In this document: positions 1-8,017 of the stretch, one piece after another
Numbering within the stretch: the stretch's first letter is position 1
Layout: each line of letters opens with the position of its first letter
Assembly: GCA_963698015.1 (NCBI GenBank)
Contig: OY969109.1
Span: forward strand, 1,860,001-1,924,000
Direction of reading: 5' to 3'
Length of the DNA: 64,000 nt
DNA from: VAXT01 sp963698015
GTDB taxonomy: Bacteria; Actinomycetota; Thermoleophilia; Gaiellales; Gaiellaceae
Notes under the pieces: model-generated
Seen by the model: only the letters and a program-made list of their open reading frames with translations
The model's database searches: none
What the model was told of the DNA's origin: nothing
Made by a program: the position numbers and the translations under genes

Positions 1-1
1 C

Positions 2-43
2 GAGTCGGAGAACGAGCACGAGCAAGGAGGCGAAGATGACTAG
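2..43 (+). CDS. C-terminal tail of an upstream gene (partial)
   Basis: An open frame enters at the left edge and stops at TAG 41-43. It encodes an acidic tail (ESENEHEQGGEDD) and overlaps the next start by 8 nt, as expected of a translationally coupled operon. The gene body lies outside the window. FMN-binding membrane proteins often precede ApbE, so that would be a reasonable guess, but nothing visible proves it. Confidence 0.35.
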   Translation, partial: ESENEHEQGGEDD

Positions 44-374
44 CCACGTCGCCCGCCTGTACTCAATCGCACTGGCTCTCTTCGTCTTCTTCCTGACGTG
101 GACGGCGATCGGCGCACGCCCCTGGGCGACGGCCGGCGGGACCGCAAACGATCCGCGGCTGGTAGCCCTCTCGGCACGCGAGCAGCGACTGCGGCACGAG
201 AGCGTCGCAGTGCAGAAGCTCGTACGGCACCGCTTCGCGGTCTACCGCGTCCAGCTGCGCAAGCGGCAGTCGCAGATCGCGGCCGCAAAGCGCGTACAGG
301 CCCAGCAAGCCGCGGCGGCCCCATCGGTCCGCGTCGTCAGCCTGCCGCCCCTGACGATCACGAGGACCTCGTGA
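36..374 (+). CDS. small single-pass membrane protein ahead of apbE
   Basis: A 112-residue protein with AAGGAGG 5 nt before its ATG. Residues 7-27 form one hydrophobic segment, followed by a long, charged, probably helical tail rich in Arg, Gln and Ala. I do not recognise the family. Its stop overlaps the apbE start (TGATG), so it is translated with apbE and may be an accessory part of the membrane redox complex encoded here. The function is unknown; the reading frame is supported by the ribosome binding site and the coupling. Confidence 0.7.
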   Translation: MTSHVARLYSIALALFVFFLTWTAIGARPWATAGGTANDPRLVALSAREQRLRHESVAVQKLVRHRFAVYRVQLRKRQSQIAAAKRVQAQQAAAAPSVRVVSLPPLTITRTS

Positions 375-1219
375 TGGAGACTCGGCGCTTTCGGGCGATG
401 GGCACCGACATCGAGCTGTTCGTCGACGGGCCCGACGCGGACGACGCGCTCGCCAAGGCCGAGCACGAGTTCCACCGGCTCGAGGCGATCCTCTCCCGCT
501 TCCGACCCGAGTCCGAGCTGTCGCGCCTGAACGAGGCTCGAGCACTCGAGGCCGGTCCCGAGTTGAGGGAGGTCGTCGCGCTCGCACTCGATGCGCGCGA
601 GCGAACGAACGGCCGCTTCGACCCCACGGTTCACGACGCCGTCGTCTCCGCCGGGTACGACCGCTCCTTCGAGCAGGTCGCCGGGAACGGAACGGCTGCG
701 ATCGTGGGCTCGCCCTGCGGCGGCTCGGTGCGCATCGCCGGCTCGAGGATCGAGCTGGGCGCGAATGTCCGGCTCGACCTCGGCGGCATCGGCAAGGGCT
801 ACGCCGCCGCTCGTGCCGCCGAGCTGCTGGCCGCCGCCGGGCCTGCGCTCGTCAACGCCGGCGGCGACGTGGCGATCGTGGGTGGAACCTGGCCCGTTGG
901 GGTGCAGACGGCCGCCGGCGAGCTCACGCTCGAGCTGTCGTCAGGCGCCCTCGCCACGTCCGGCCGGGACCGCCGGCGCTGGCGGCGGAACGGGCGGGAG
1001 CTCCACCACCTGATCGATCCCGCGACGGGTACTCCGTCCGCCACCGATCTCGTGCGGCTGACCGTCGTCGCCTCCGATGCGGTCGCCGCTGAGACCTGGG
1101 CGAAGGCGCTCTATCTCACGGGTGAGGAACAAGCCGTGCGCGAGGCCGACGAGCGGGGCCTGCCGTGCGTGCTCGTGACCGCCGACGGGCGCACGCGGCT
1201 CGCGGGAGGGCTCCGATGA
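374..1219 (+). CDS. apbE: FAD:protein FMN transferase
   Basis: A 281-residue ApbE-family protein. ApbE covalently attaches FMN to a Thr/Ser of flavoproteins such as NqrB, NqrC and FMN-binding domains. Visible family features are the N-terminal FxAMGTD block, the central DLGGIGKGYA block, the GGD motif and the HHLIDPATG block near the end. No lipoprotein signal is seen, so this copy may work in the cytoplasm or be partly exported by another route. ATG 374 is chosen because it overlaps the upstream stop. The target flavoprotein is not in the window and may be the gene entering at the left edge. The following genes (haem membrane protein, ferredoxin, ferredoxin reductase) form an electron-transfer operon with it. 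Confidence 0.9.
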   Translation: METRRFRAMGTDIELFVDGPDADDALAKAEHEFHRLEAILSRFRPESELSRLNEARALEAGPELREVVALALDARERTNGRFDPTVHDAVVSAGYDRSFEQVAGNGTAAIVGSPCGGSVRIAGSRIELGANVRLDLGGIGKGYAAARAAELLAAAGPALVNAGGDVAIVGGTWPVGVQTAAGELTLELSSGALATSGRDRRRWRRNGRELHHLIDPATGTPSATDLVRLTVVASDAVAAETWAKALYLTGEEQAVREADERGLPCVLVTADGRTRLAGGLR

Positions 1220-1803
1220 GAGACCCCACATTCTGGATCCTCGCACGGGCCAGCGGGCTCACGGCCTATGTCCTGCTGACGATGTCGGTTCTGGCCGGGC
1301 TCGTCCTCAAAGCCCGCCCCTTCGGGCGAGGGCTGAGCGCGGCTGCGGTCACCGACACCCACCGCTTCCTGGCGCTGCTCGGGATCGGCGCCGTCGCCCT
1401 GCACGGCCTCACGCTCGTGCTCGACTCGACCGTGCACATCAGCCTGGCCGCGCTCCTCGTGCCCGGGCTCGCGCCCTACCGCCCGGTCTGGACTGCGCTC
1501 GGGGTCCTGGCCGCGGACCTGATGGCTCTGATCATCGTCTCGTTCCCGCTGCGCAAGCGAATCGGCATGCGCGCCTGGCGCCGGCTCCACTGGGCGACGT
1601 ACGGCCTTTTCGCCCTCGCGACGGCCCACGGCCTGGCGGCCGGGACCGACACCCCGACGCCGTGGGCGTTCGCCATCTACGTCGGCGCCGTCGGCTCGGT
1701 CGTCTTCGCGACCGCGTGGCGCGCGCTCAACCGTCCGGTTCGACCAACGACCACCAAAGGAGGAAACCGTGTACCGAATCCAGATCGACCGCTCACTGTG
1801 TAG
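1216..1803 (+). CDS. ferric-reductase-like transmembrane haem protein
   Basis: A 195-residue polytopic membrane protein with about five hydrophobic helices. Its histidines (H49, H63, H125, H138) fit the paired haem-b ligands of the ferric reductase / YedZ (MsrQ) fold. ATG 1216 overlaps the apbE stop by 4 nt; a longer in-frame extension upstream is only apbE sequence read in another frame. The 3' end overlaps the ferredoxin start by 35 nt. By context it could pass electrons across the membrane between the ferredoxin and an FMN protein modified by ApbE. The partner and substrate are inferred. Confidence 0.8.
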   Translation: MRDPTFWILARASGLTAYVLLTMSVLAGLVLKARPFGRGLSAAAVTDTHRFLALLGIGAVALHGLTLVLDSTVHISLAALLVPGLAPYRPVWTALGVLAADLMALIIVSFPLRKRIGMRAWRRLHWATYGLFALATAHGLAAGTDTPTPWAFAIYVGAVGSVVFATAWRALNRPVRPTTTKGGNRVPNPDRPLTV

Positions 1804-1966
1804 CGGCTTCGGCGCCTGCGCCGAGCTCGCCCCGGAAGTGATCGAGCTCGACGCGAGCGGGAATGCAACCGCCCGCGTCGGAGTCTCGGACGACACGGCG
1901 GTGCTCGATGCCGCCGCAGCCTGCCCGATGGCTGCGATCACGATCATCGAGGAAGAGGCGGCATGA
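1769..1966 (+). CDS. [3Fe-4S]-type single-cluster ferredoxin
   Basis: A 65-residue soluble ferredoxin of the small actinobacterial kind that normally feeds cytochromes P450 or other redox enzymes. C11, C17 and C52 are the cluster ligands. The position that would carry the fourth cysteine (residue 14, in CSGFGAC) is Phe, which indicates a [3Fe-4S] rather than [4Fe-4S] centre. The GTG start has AAAGGAGG just upstream, inside the end of the preceding gene. The stop overlaps the start of the ferredoxin reductase, so the two are made together. No P450 is present in the window. Confidence 0.9.
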   Translation: MYRIQIDRSLCSGFGACAELAPEVIELDASGNATARVGVSDDTAVLDAAAACPMAAITIIEEEAA

Positions 1967-3045
1967 ACGCTCCGGCCTCGGTCGTCGTCGTCGGCGCCGG
2001 CCTCGCGGGAGCCCGGTGCGCCGAGACCCTCCGTGCGGAGGGCTACGACGGCGAGCTCGTGCTGGTCGGCGAGGAGCCGGTTCCTCCGTATGAGCGCCCG
2101 GCGCTCTCGAAGGAGTTCCTCGCCGGCCGGCGCGGCGCCGACGACCTCCTGCTGCGACCCGAGTCGTTCTGGGCCGAGCAGAGGATCGAGCTCGTGCTCG
2201 GGGAGCGCGTGACCGAGGTCGACCGCGATCGCCGAGCCGCGACGACCAGCAGTGGCCGGGTGCTCCGGTGGGGGGCGATCGTCCTCGCCACCGGCGCCCG
2301 GCCACGCCGGCTCCCGTTCCCAATGCCGAAAGGCGTGCACGTCCTCCGCACGCTGGCGGACGCCGTCGCGCTCCGCGAGGAGCTCGTCCCGGGCGCAAGG
2401 CTCGCCATCGTCGGCGGCGGGTTCGTCGGCGCAGAGGTGGCTTCCACAGCCCGCTCGCTCGGGGTCGACGTGACGTTGCTCGAGGCGGGCGCGCTGCCTT
2501 TTGCGAACGCGCTCGGGCCCGAGCTCGGTGCGCGGCTCGCAGAGCGGTATCGCGACCACGGTGTCGACATCCGGACCGAGACCGTCGCGTCCGCATTCGA
2601 GGTGACGTCCAACGGCCGCGTGGCGGGCGTCGTTCTCGGAGACGGGAGCGCCGTCGCCTCGGACGTCGTGCTCACAGCCGTGGGGGTCGAGCCGGCGCAC
2701 GAGCTCGGCCACGTCCTCGAGCCGCCCCTATACGCCTGCGGCGACAACGCCGGCAGCCGTGGCCACTGGACCGGGGCCGCCGCCGAGGCGGTCGAGGTGG
2801 CGAGGCGCCTGCTCGGGCTCGATCCACTACCGAAGCAGCCGCCGTTCTTCTGGTCCGATCAGTTCGGGCTCAGGCTGCAGCTCGTCGGCGACACGACGCA
2901 TGCAGACGCCGTGGAGGTCGAGGGCTCTCAGGACTCGTTCGTCGCCCGCTACCGGGCGCGCGGCGGGAGGCTCGTCGCCGCGCTGGCGTCGAATCGGCCC
3001 GCCGAGGTCGGCCGGCTGCGAGTGGAGGTAGCGGCTGCTGCGTGA
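1963..3045 (+). CDS. NAD(P)H-dependent ferredoxin reductase (FAD)
   Basis: A 360-residue member of the pyridine-nucleotide-disulphide oxidoreductase fold, closest in organisation to rhodocoxin/putidaredoxin reductases. The N-terminal FAD motif GAGLAG lies near residue 11. The PPYERPALSKEFL block is typical of this group, and a second nucleotide motif GGGFVGAE lies near residue 150. The ATG overlaps the ferredoxin stop by 4 nt. It probably reduces the neighbouring [3Fe-4S] ferredoxin with NAD(P)H. It is somewhat shorter than the common 400-residue members, with a compact C-terminal domain. Confidence 0.9.
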   Translation: MNAPASVVVVGAGLAGARCAETLRAEGYDGELVLVGEEPVPPYERPALSKEFLAGRRGADDLLLRPESFWAEQRIELVLGERVTEVDRDRRAATTSSGRVLRWGAIVLATGARPRRLPFPMPKGVHVLRTLADAVALREELVPGARLAIVGGGFVGAEVASTARSLGVDVTLLEAGALPFANALGPELGARLAERYRDHGVDIRTETVASAFEVTSNGRVAGVVLGDGSAVASDVVLTAVGVEPAHELGHVLEPPLYACGDNAGSRGHWTGAAAEAVEVARRLLGLDPLPKQPPFFWSDQFGLRLQLVGDTTHADAVEVEGSQDSFVARYRARGGRLVAALASNRPAEVGRLRVEVAAAA

Positions 3046-3063
3046 TGTTGTGATGCTCTCGGC

Positions 3064-3960
3064 ATGCCCGAGGTCATCCGCGCGGAGCAGCTGACCAAGA
3101 GCTACGGGCCGAACCGGGGGATCGTCGACGTCGACTTCTCGGTCCAGTCCGGCGAGGTATTCGGCTTCCTCGGGCCGAACGGCGCAGGCAAGACGACGAC
3201 GATCCGCCTGCTGCTCGACCTGATCCGCCCGACGAACGGCCGGCTCAGCGTCTTCGGGCTCGACTCGCGACGCGACAGCGTGCGCATTCGCGAGCGGCTC
3301 GGCTACCTGCCGGGAGACCTCAGGCTGTACGAGCGGATGACCGGCCGCGAGCTGCTCCGTTTCTTCGCGCACCTGCGGAGAGCGGACGGACGCGGCGACG
3401 AGCTCGCGGAGAGGCTCGACCTCGACCTCGACCGCCGGATCAAGGAGCTGTCACGGGGCAACCGGCAGAAAATCGGGCTCGTCCAGGCGTTCATGCACGA
3501 TCCCGAGCTGGTCGTCCTCGACGAGCCGACGAGCGGGCTCGATCCGCTCGTCCAGGAGACGTTCTACGACCTGGTCGCGGAGGTCACCGGGCGAGGCGGC
3601 ACGGTCTTCCTGTCCTCGCACGTTCTGTCCGAGGTGCAGCACGTGGCCGATCGCGTCGGTCTCATCCGCGAAGGCCGCCTCGGGCTTGTCGACACGGTCG
3701 AGAACCTTCGCGCCCGCGCGTTCACCCATGTGGAGGCGACCTTCAAGGCACGGCCTCCCGTCGATGCCTTCGCAGGCGTGCTCGGAGTGCGGGAGCTCGG
3801 CCGGCACGGCGATGTCGTCAGATTCGCGCTCGAGGGCGAGATCGATCCTCTCGTGAAGGCGCTCGCCCGCTTCCCCGTCAAGGCGCTCGACGTGCACGAG
3901 GCCGACCTCGAGGACATCTTCATGGCGCTCTACCGAGGAGGCGAGCCCGATGCTGCGTAA
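3064..3960 (+). CDS. ABC transporter ATP-binding protein (ABC-2 type)
   Basis: A 298-residue ATPase with Walker A GPNGAGKTTT (about residues 38-47), signature SRGNRQK, Walker B VVLDEPTSGLD and a switch His in LSSHVLSE. The C-terminal extension of about 80 residues is typical of drug/lipid exporter ATPases (CcmA/YhaQ-like). It overlaps the following permease gene by 11 nt. The substrate cannot be told from sequence. It starts 18 nt after the ferredoxin reductase gene and could be cotranscribed with it. Confidence 0.92.
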   Translation: MPEVIRAEQLTKSYGPNRGIVDVDFSVQSGEVFGFLGPNGAGKTTTIRLLLDLIRPTNGRLSVFGLDSRRDSVRIRERLGYLPGDLRLYERMTGRELLRFFAHLRRADGRGDELAERLDLDLDRRIKELSRGNRQKIGLVQAFMHDPELVVLDEPTSGLDPLVQETFYDLVAEVTGRGGTVFLSSHVLSEVQHVADRVGLIREGRLGLVDTVENLRARAFTHVEATFKARPPVDAFAGVLGVRELGRHGDVVRFALEGEIDPLVKALARFPVKALDVHEADLEDIFMALYRGGEPDAA

Positions 3961-4753
3961 CGTCGCCCTCAAGAGCCTGCGCGACATCCGCAGGGGCTTC
4001 TTCTGGTGGAGCCTCGGCCTGATCGGCTTCGTCGCGCTGATCGTCTCCGTCTATCCGACGGTGCATTCGAATCCGAGCCTGAACAAGCTGGCCCAGGACT
4101 ACCCCGAGGCGTTGCAGGCGTTCATCGCCTTCGGCGGTGCCGTCGACTACTCGTCGGCCGCCGGCTACCTTGGGATCGAGCTCTTCTCACTGATGGTGCC
4201 GCTCCTGCTCCTCGTCGCGGCGATCGGGACCGGGGCGGGGACGATCGCGGGCGAAGAGGAGCGCGGCACGCTGGAGCTCCTGCTCGCGAATCCCGTCTCG
4301 CGCACGAAGGTCGTGCTGGAGAAGACGGCCGCGCTCGTGTTCGAGGTCGCCGGGCTGGGCCTCGTGCTCTGGCTCGCGCTCTGGGTCGGGGCGCTCGCGA
4401 CGGACATGAGCATCTCCGCCGGGCATCTGGCCGCGGCCACGTTGAGCGCCGTCCTGCTCGCGCTCGCCTTCGGTGCGATTGCGGTGCTGCTGGGTGCGGC
4501 GACGGGACGACGGGCGGTCGCGGTCGGTCTGACCGCCGCTGTTGCGGTCGCGGCGTACCTCGTCAACGGCCTTGCGCCTCTCGTCCATGCGCTCGAGGTG
4601 CCGCAGAAGCTGTCGCCGTTCTACCACTACGCTGCCGGCGACCCGCTGCGTCACGGCCTTTCGTGGAGCCATCTGGCGGTGCTCGTCGCAATCGCCGTCG
4701 TCGCGACCGCGCTCGCACCGGTCGTGTTCTCTCGCCGCGACATCTCTACCTAG
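3950..4753 (+). CDS. ABC-2 type transporter permease
   Basis: A 267-residue membrane protein with about six hydrophobic segments. It carries the cytoplasmic GEEERGTLELLLANPVSR stretch after the second helix, which is characteristic of ABC-2 permeases that assemble as dimers with a CcmA-type ATPase. The partner ATPase lies immediately upstream and overlaps it. Exporter substrate unknown. The stop is at once followed by the left arm of a 13-bp inverted repeat (4753-4765). Confidence 0.9.
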   Translation: MLRNVALKSLRDIRRGFFWWSLGLIGFVALIVSVYPTVHSNPSLNKLAQDYPEALQAFIAFGGAVDYSSAAGYLGIELFSLMVPLLLLVAAIGTGAGTIAGEEERGTLELLLANPVSRTKVVLEKTAALVFEVAGLGLVLWLALWVGALATDMSISAGHLAAATLSAVLLALAFGAIAVLLGAATGRRAVAVGLTAAVAVAAYLVNGLAPLVHALEVPQKLSPFYHYAAGDPLRHGLSWSHLAVLVAIAVVATALAPVVFSRRDIST

Positions 4754-4915
4754 GAGGGTTTGACGAAACATGGTCTGTGCCGCCGGGCCGCGCTGCTCGC
4801 CCCGATACCGGGTCCTCAGTCGCCCCGGTAGTGGTGACTACCGTGGCTCCCTGCGTCCGCGGTCTCGGAACGACCATCGCACCCCGGCGACGAGCAACGT
4901 TCCGTCAAACCCTCC
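4753..4915. repeat. 163-bp segment bounded by 13-bp inverted repeats
   Basis: GGAGGGTTTGACG (4753-4765) is repeated exactly in inverted orientation at 4903-4915. Inside lies a perfect hairpin, CGGTAGT-GGTG-ACTACCG (4826-4843). The segment lies between converging genes and its right arm covers the last codons of the mini-Hsp20 gene. It may be a small non-autonomous element or a long bidirectional terminator. No target-site duplication was found. Confidence 0.5.
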
Positions 4916-5114
4916 GAAACGGAGCCCGTACTTCGAGGAAGTGCTTATGGAGCTCGACCTCGAGCTGATCCATGTCGGCATCCGCGGGCAGCTCCAGCTC
5001 GTGCCGGTAGCCGTTCGGGCCCGTGACGGCGATCGTGTGATCGACGTGCGTCAGCTGCAGCTCGTCGAGATCGGAGGCCGGGACTCGGCACGTGACGACG
5101 AACATCCTGGTCAT
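4905..5114 (-). CDS. mini-Hsp20 (alpha-crystallin-like) protein, 69 aa
   Basis: A 69-residue protein preceded by a near-perfect Shine-Dalgarno (AAGGAGGTGATCC) located inside the end of porB. The pattern HTIAVTGPNGYRHELELPADADMDQLEV...FLEVRAP follows the alpha-crystallin core (strand, LPxxVD, final LEVRxP strand). The long N-terminal arm and the C-terminal IxI anchor of true Hsp20s are missing. Full Hsp20s have about 140 residues, so this is a stripped core. It overlaps porB by 4 nt and is the last gene of that operon. A role in protecting the oxygen-sensitive oxidoreductase is possible but inferred. Confidence 0.75.
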   Translation of the reverse strand: MTRMFVVTCRVPASDLDELQLTHVDHTIAVTGPNGYRHELELPADADMDQLEVELHKHFLEVRAPFRRV

Positions 5115-6058
5115 GACGGATCACCTCCTTCGCAGCGTCGGAGCAGGTCTTCCCAGTCGGCGTCGACCCGGTGCTGGATCTCCTCGACGATCTCCGCGCG
5201 CTCCGGTTGCAGCAGGTGCGCGAACCGCTTCTGCGGGCGGAGCCAGTCTTCGATCGGCACCACGGTCTCGGGCTGATAGGTCAGCCGGTAGCGGCCGTCC
5301 ACGACTTCGTACAACGGCCAGAAGAGGCTGTCGACGGCGGTGTTCAGCACGTGGAGCGACAGCTGCGGCTCGTGGCCCCAGCCCACGGGGCAGTCGGTGA
5401 GCACGTTCAGGAAGGCAGGGCCGTCCGCCGCGGCCGCCTGCTCCACCTTGCGACTGAGGTCGTGCCAGTGGGAGGCCACAGCCTGCGCCGCGTACGGCAC
5501 GTGATGGGCGACCGCGATCGCGGTCATGTCCTTTCGCTGCTGGGCCTTGCCGAAGCTGGCCGCTCCGTTCGGGCTCGTGGTCGTCGCGGCGCCGAACGGC
5601 GTCGCTCCCGAGCGCTGGACGCCGGTGTTCATGTACGCCTCGTTGTCGTAGCAGACGAAAAGGAGCCGGTGGCCCCGCTCGAGCGCTCCCGAGAGGGCCT
5701 GCAGCCCGATGTCGTACGTGCCTCCGTCTCCTGCGAAGACGACGACGGCGACCTCCTCGCCCGCGGGCAGGGCGTGACGACGCCGCAGCGCTCGCTGCGC
5801 GCTCTCGACGCCGCTCGCGACGGCCGCGGAGTTCTCGAATGCGACGTGCAGCCAGGGGACGTTCCACGCGGTTGCCGGGTAGCGGGTCGTCGCCACCTCG
5901 AGACAGCCGGTCGCGTTCACGACGACGACCGGGGTCGTGAAGGTGTCCAGAACGGTACGGACGACGAGCGGCACTCCGCAGCCCTGGCAGAGAGCATGGC
6001 CGCCGGCGAGAGGCGGAACGCCGGCCTCGTTGCGGACGAGTGTCTTCAGGCGGGACAT
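5111..6058 (-). CDS. porB: 2-oxoacid (pyruvate):ferredoxin oxidoreductase, beta subunit
   Basis: A 315-residue thiamine-diphosphate-binding subunit. It converts pyruvate (or a related 2-oxoacid) and CoA to acyl-CoA, CO2 and reduced ferredoxin together with PorA, PorG and PorD. C24 and C27 in CQGCG and a later Cys in TDCPVGW are expected cluster ligands. GDGGTYDIG (about 110-118) binds ThDP, and YDNEAYMNTGVQRSG is a hallmark of the pyruvate-type enzymes. The gene overlaps porA by 13 nt and the mini-Hsp20 gene by 4 nt. Substrate preference for pyruvate is suggested by the hallmark block but not proven. Confidence 0.93.
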   Translation of the reverse strand: MSRLKTLVRNEAGVPPLAGGHALCQGCGVPLVVRTVLDTFTTPVVVVNATGCLEVATTRYPATAWNVPWLHVAFENSAAVASGVESAQRALRRRHALPAGEEVAVVVFAGDGGTYDIGLQALSGALERGHRLLFVCYDNEAYMNTGVQRSGATPFGAATTTSPNGAASFGKAQQRKDMTAIAVAHHVPYAAQAVASHWHDLSRKVEQAAAADGPAFLNVLTDCPVGWGHEPQLSLHVLNTAVDSLFWPLYEVVDGRYRLTYQPETVVPIEDWLRPQKRFAHLLQPERAEIVEEIQHRVDADWEDLLRRCEGGDPS

Positions 6059-7206
6059 TGCTCACCTCTCAATCCGACGTAGCGCTCGGCGTCGCCCTCG
6101 AAGATCCGTCGCACGTCCTCGGGATGGAGATCGCGCCCGCCGAGCCCGTATACGTGACCAGAGAGCCCGCTGCCGCTGCCGTACAGAGCAGCCGCCAGCT
6201 CCGCGTGGAGCGGGGCGGCGCCGCCCGGCGAGTCGGCGCGGTCGAGCACGATCACTGAGGGGACGTCCAACAAGAGCGCGGCGACCTCGGCACTCGGGAA
6301 GGGCCGGAAGGAGACGATCTTCAGCAGGCCGACATGCTCTCCTTGCTCACGGAGCTCGTCGACGACGTCCTTGATCGTTCCCGCTGAAGAGCCGAGGGCG
6401 ACGAGCACGCGCTCGGCGTCCTCGAGCCTGTAGGCCTCGAGCGGCCCGTAGCTGCGACCGGAGGCTTCCTCGAACTCGACCGCGAGCTCCGTGAAGACGT
6501 CGATCGCGGCTTCGAGCCCACGCGTCTGGCCGCGCCGGAGCTCGAAGTAGTAGTCGGGCATCGCGAACGGGCCCTGCGTCGCCGGGCGGGTCGTGTCGAG
6601 GACCGGGTGCGGTACGGCGTACTCGCCGACGAAGCCCGCGACCTCCTCGTCCTCGAGCATCGAGAGCGGCTCAGCGGAGTGGGTGATCGTGAAACCGTCC
6701 TGGCAGACGAGCACCGGCAGGAGCACGTCCGGGTGCTCGGCGAGCCGGGGAGCGAGCACGGTCAGGTCGTAGGCCTCCTGTGCGTTCTCGGCGAAGAGCT
6801 GCACGACGCCGGAATCGCGGATCAGCATCGAGTCGGAGTGATCGCAGTGGATGTTGATCGGGCCGGAGAGCGCTCGGTTGCCGAGGGCCATCACGATCGG
6901 CGCCCGCATCGCGGCGGCGATGTACACGACCTCGGCCATCAGCGCGAGCCCTTGCGACGAGGTGGCGGTCATCGTTCGCGCCCCGGCGAGAGCGGCCCCG
7001 ATCGCGGCGCTCATCGCCGAATGCTCGGACTCGACGTTCACGAGCTCCGCGTGCGCCCTGCCGTCGGCGACGAACTTCGCGAAGCCCTGGATGATCGGCG
7101 TCTGCGGCGTGATCGGGTAGACGGGAACGACGTCCGGGTCGATCTGCCGCATTGCCTCGGCGACAGCCTCGCCGCCCGTCATCAGCCTGGGTCTGCTCGC
7201 GATCAC
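6046..7206 (-). CDS. porA: 2-oxoacid (pyruvate):ferredoxin oxidoreductase, alpha subunit
   Basis: A 386-residue alpha subunit. The YPITPQTPIIQ block near the N-terminus, EHSAMSAAIGAALAGARTMTATSSQGLALM and HCDHSDSM are all PorA signatures. GTG 7206 is chosen because it overlaps the porD stop by 4 nt (GTGA) and the preceding GGAGGAGG is a good ribosome binding site. The longer open frame upstream is porD read in another frame. It acts in the cytoplasm in the four-subunit complex encoded by this operon. Confidence 0.93.
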   Translation of the reverse strand: MIASRPRLMTGGEAVAEAMRQIDPDVVPVYPITPQTPIIQGFAKFVADGRAHAELVNVESEHSAMSAAIGAALAGARTMTATSSQGLALMAEVVYIAAAMRAPIVMALGNRALSGPINIHCDHSDSMLIRDSGVVQLFAENAQEAYDLTVLAPRLAEHPDVLLPVLVCQDGFTITHSAEPLSMLEDEEVAGFVGEYAVPHPVLDTTRPATQGPFAMPDYYFELRRGQTRGLEAAIDVFTELAVEFEEASGRSYGPLEAYRLEDAERVLVALGSSAGTIKDVVDELREQGEHVGLLKIVSFRPFPSAEVAALLLDVPSVIVLDRADSPGGAAPLHAELAAALYGSGSGLSGHVYGLGGRDLHPEDVRRIFEGDAERYVGLRGEQCPA

Positions 7207-7493
7207 GACGCGACCTCCTCCGGAACCATCGTCACGGCATCTGTCGGGCACACCTCGGCGCAGATCTCGCAGCCCTTGCAGTAGGTGAGGTCGAAGCCGG
7301 TGAACGTCGTCCCGTCGAGCGTGACTGCCGAGTCGGGGCAGTAGAGCCAGCAGAGCAGGCAGTTGACGCACTTCGAGAGGTCGACCTCCGGCTTGACTCC
7401 GGTTCGCCAGCCGCCGGTCTGTGGCCTCGGCGCTTCTCCGGGGACGACGATGCCGCCTTCTCGCAACGCGTTCCAGGGCGTCAGCTCACGCAT
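7203..7493 (-). CDS. porD: 2-oxoacid:ferredoxin oxidoreductase, delta (2x[4Fe-4S]) subunit
   Basis: A 96-residue ferredoxin-type subunit. C42, C45, C48, C52 and C72, C75, C78, C82 form two complete CxxCxxCxxxC cluster motifs, which carry electrons from the ThDP centre to external ferredoxin. The start overlaps the end of porG by 13 nt and the stop overlaps the porA start by 4 nt. Its size and cysteine spacing are standard for PorD. Confidence 0.93.
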   Translation of the reverse strand: MRELTPWNALREGGIVVPGEAPRPQTGGWRTGVKPEVDLSKCVNCLLCWLYCPDSAVTLDGTTFTGFDLTYCKGCEICAEVCPTDAVTMVPEEVAS

Positions 7494-8017
7494 CGGTAAC
7501 CCTCCGAGACGGCCTCCCGCAGGGAGTCCGCGGGCAGTTTCTTGCCCAGGAGCTCGACCGCAGCCTCCTGAACCTGGTCGAGCGGGGGCTCGCCCAGCGC
7601 GGCCGCAACGGCGCCGACCATGACCACGTTTCCGAAGCTCGAGCCCTGGCGGGCCGCGATCTCGGAGGCGGGGACGCAGACGACTCGTGCCCCGGCCAGC
7701 TCCGGGGGAGCGACCCCCGCGTTCAGCAGCACGAGGCTCTTCTCGTCGAGCCCTTCGCTCACGCCCGCCTCGCGGACGAGAGACGGCTCCAGGACGACGA
7801 CGACGTCCGGGTGCTCGACCGAGTCGTGGCGCCGGATCGGCCGGTCGGAGACGCGCGTGTAGGCGCGGAGCGGTGCGCCGCGGCGCTCGGGCCCGTACTC
7901 GGGGAACGCCTGTGTGTGGCGGCCGGAACGAAGCAGCGCCAGCGCGAGCAGCTGCGAGGCCGTCTTGGCGCCCTGGCCGGCGCGCGCGTGCCAGCGGATC
8001 TCGGTCAGCTCCGGCAT
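7481..8017 (-). CDS. porG: 2-oxoacid:ferredoxin oxidoreductase, gamma subunit
   Basis: A 178-residue gamma subunit. The N-terminal RWHARAGQGAKTASQLLA block and the FPEYGPERRGAP block are typical of POR/KOR gamma domains, which bind CoA. ATG 8017 is selected because it overlaps the upstream flavoprotein gene by 13 nt and gives a normal family length. Longer readings upstream are antisense-type shadows of that flavoprotein gene. Confidence 0.92.
   Translation of the reverse strand: MPELTEIRWHARAGQGAKTASQLLALALLRSGRHTQAFPEYGPERRGAPLRAYTRVSDRPIRRHDSVEHPDVVVVLEPSLVREAGVSEGLDEKSLVLLNAGVAPPELAGARVVCVPASEIAARQGSSFGNVVMVGAVAAALGEPPLDQVQEAAVELLGKKLPADSLREAVSEGYRCVS

Noticed and set aside
4770..5276. 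168-codon plus-strand ORF
   Set aside because: It overlaps the mini-Hsp20 and porB genes on the other strand and has no ribosome binding site or recognisable domain.
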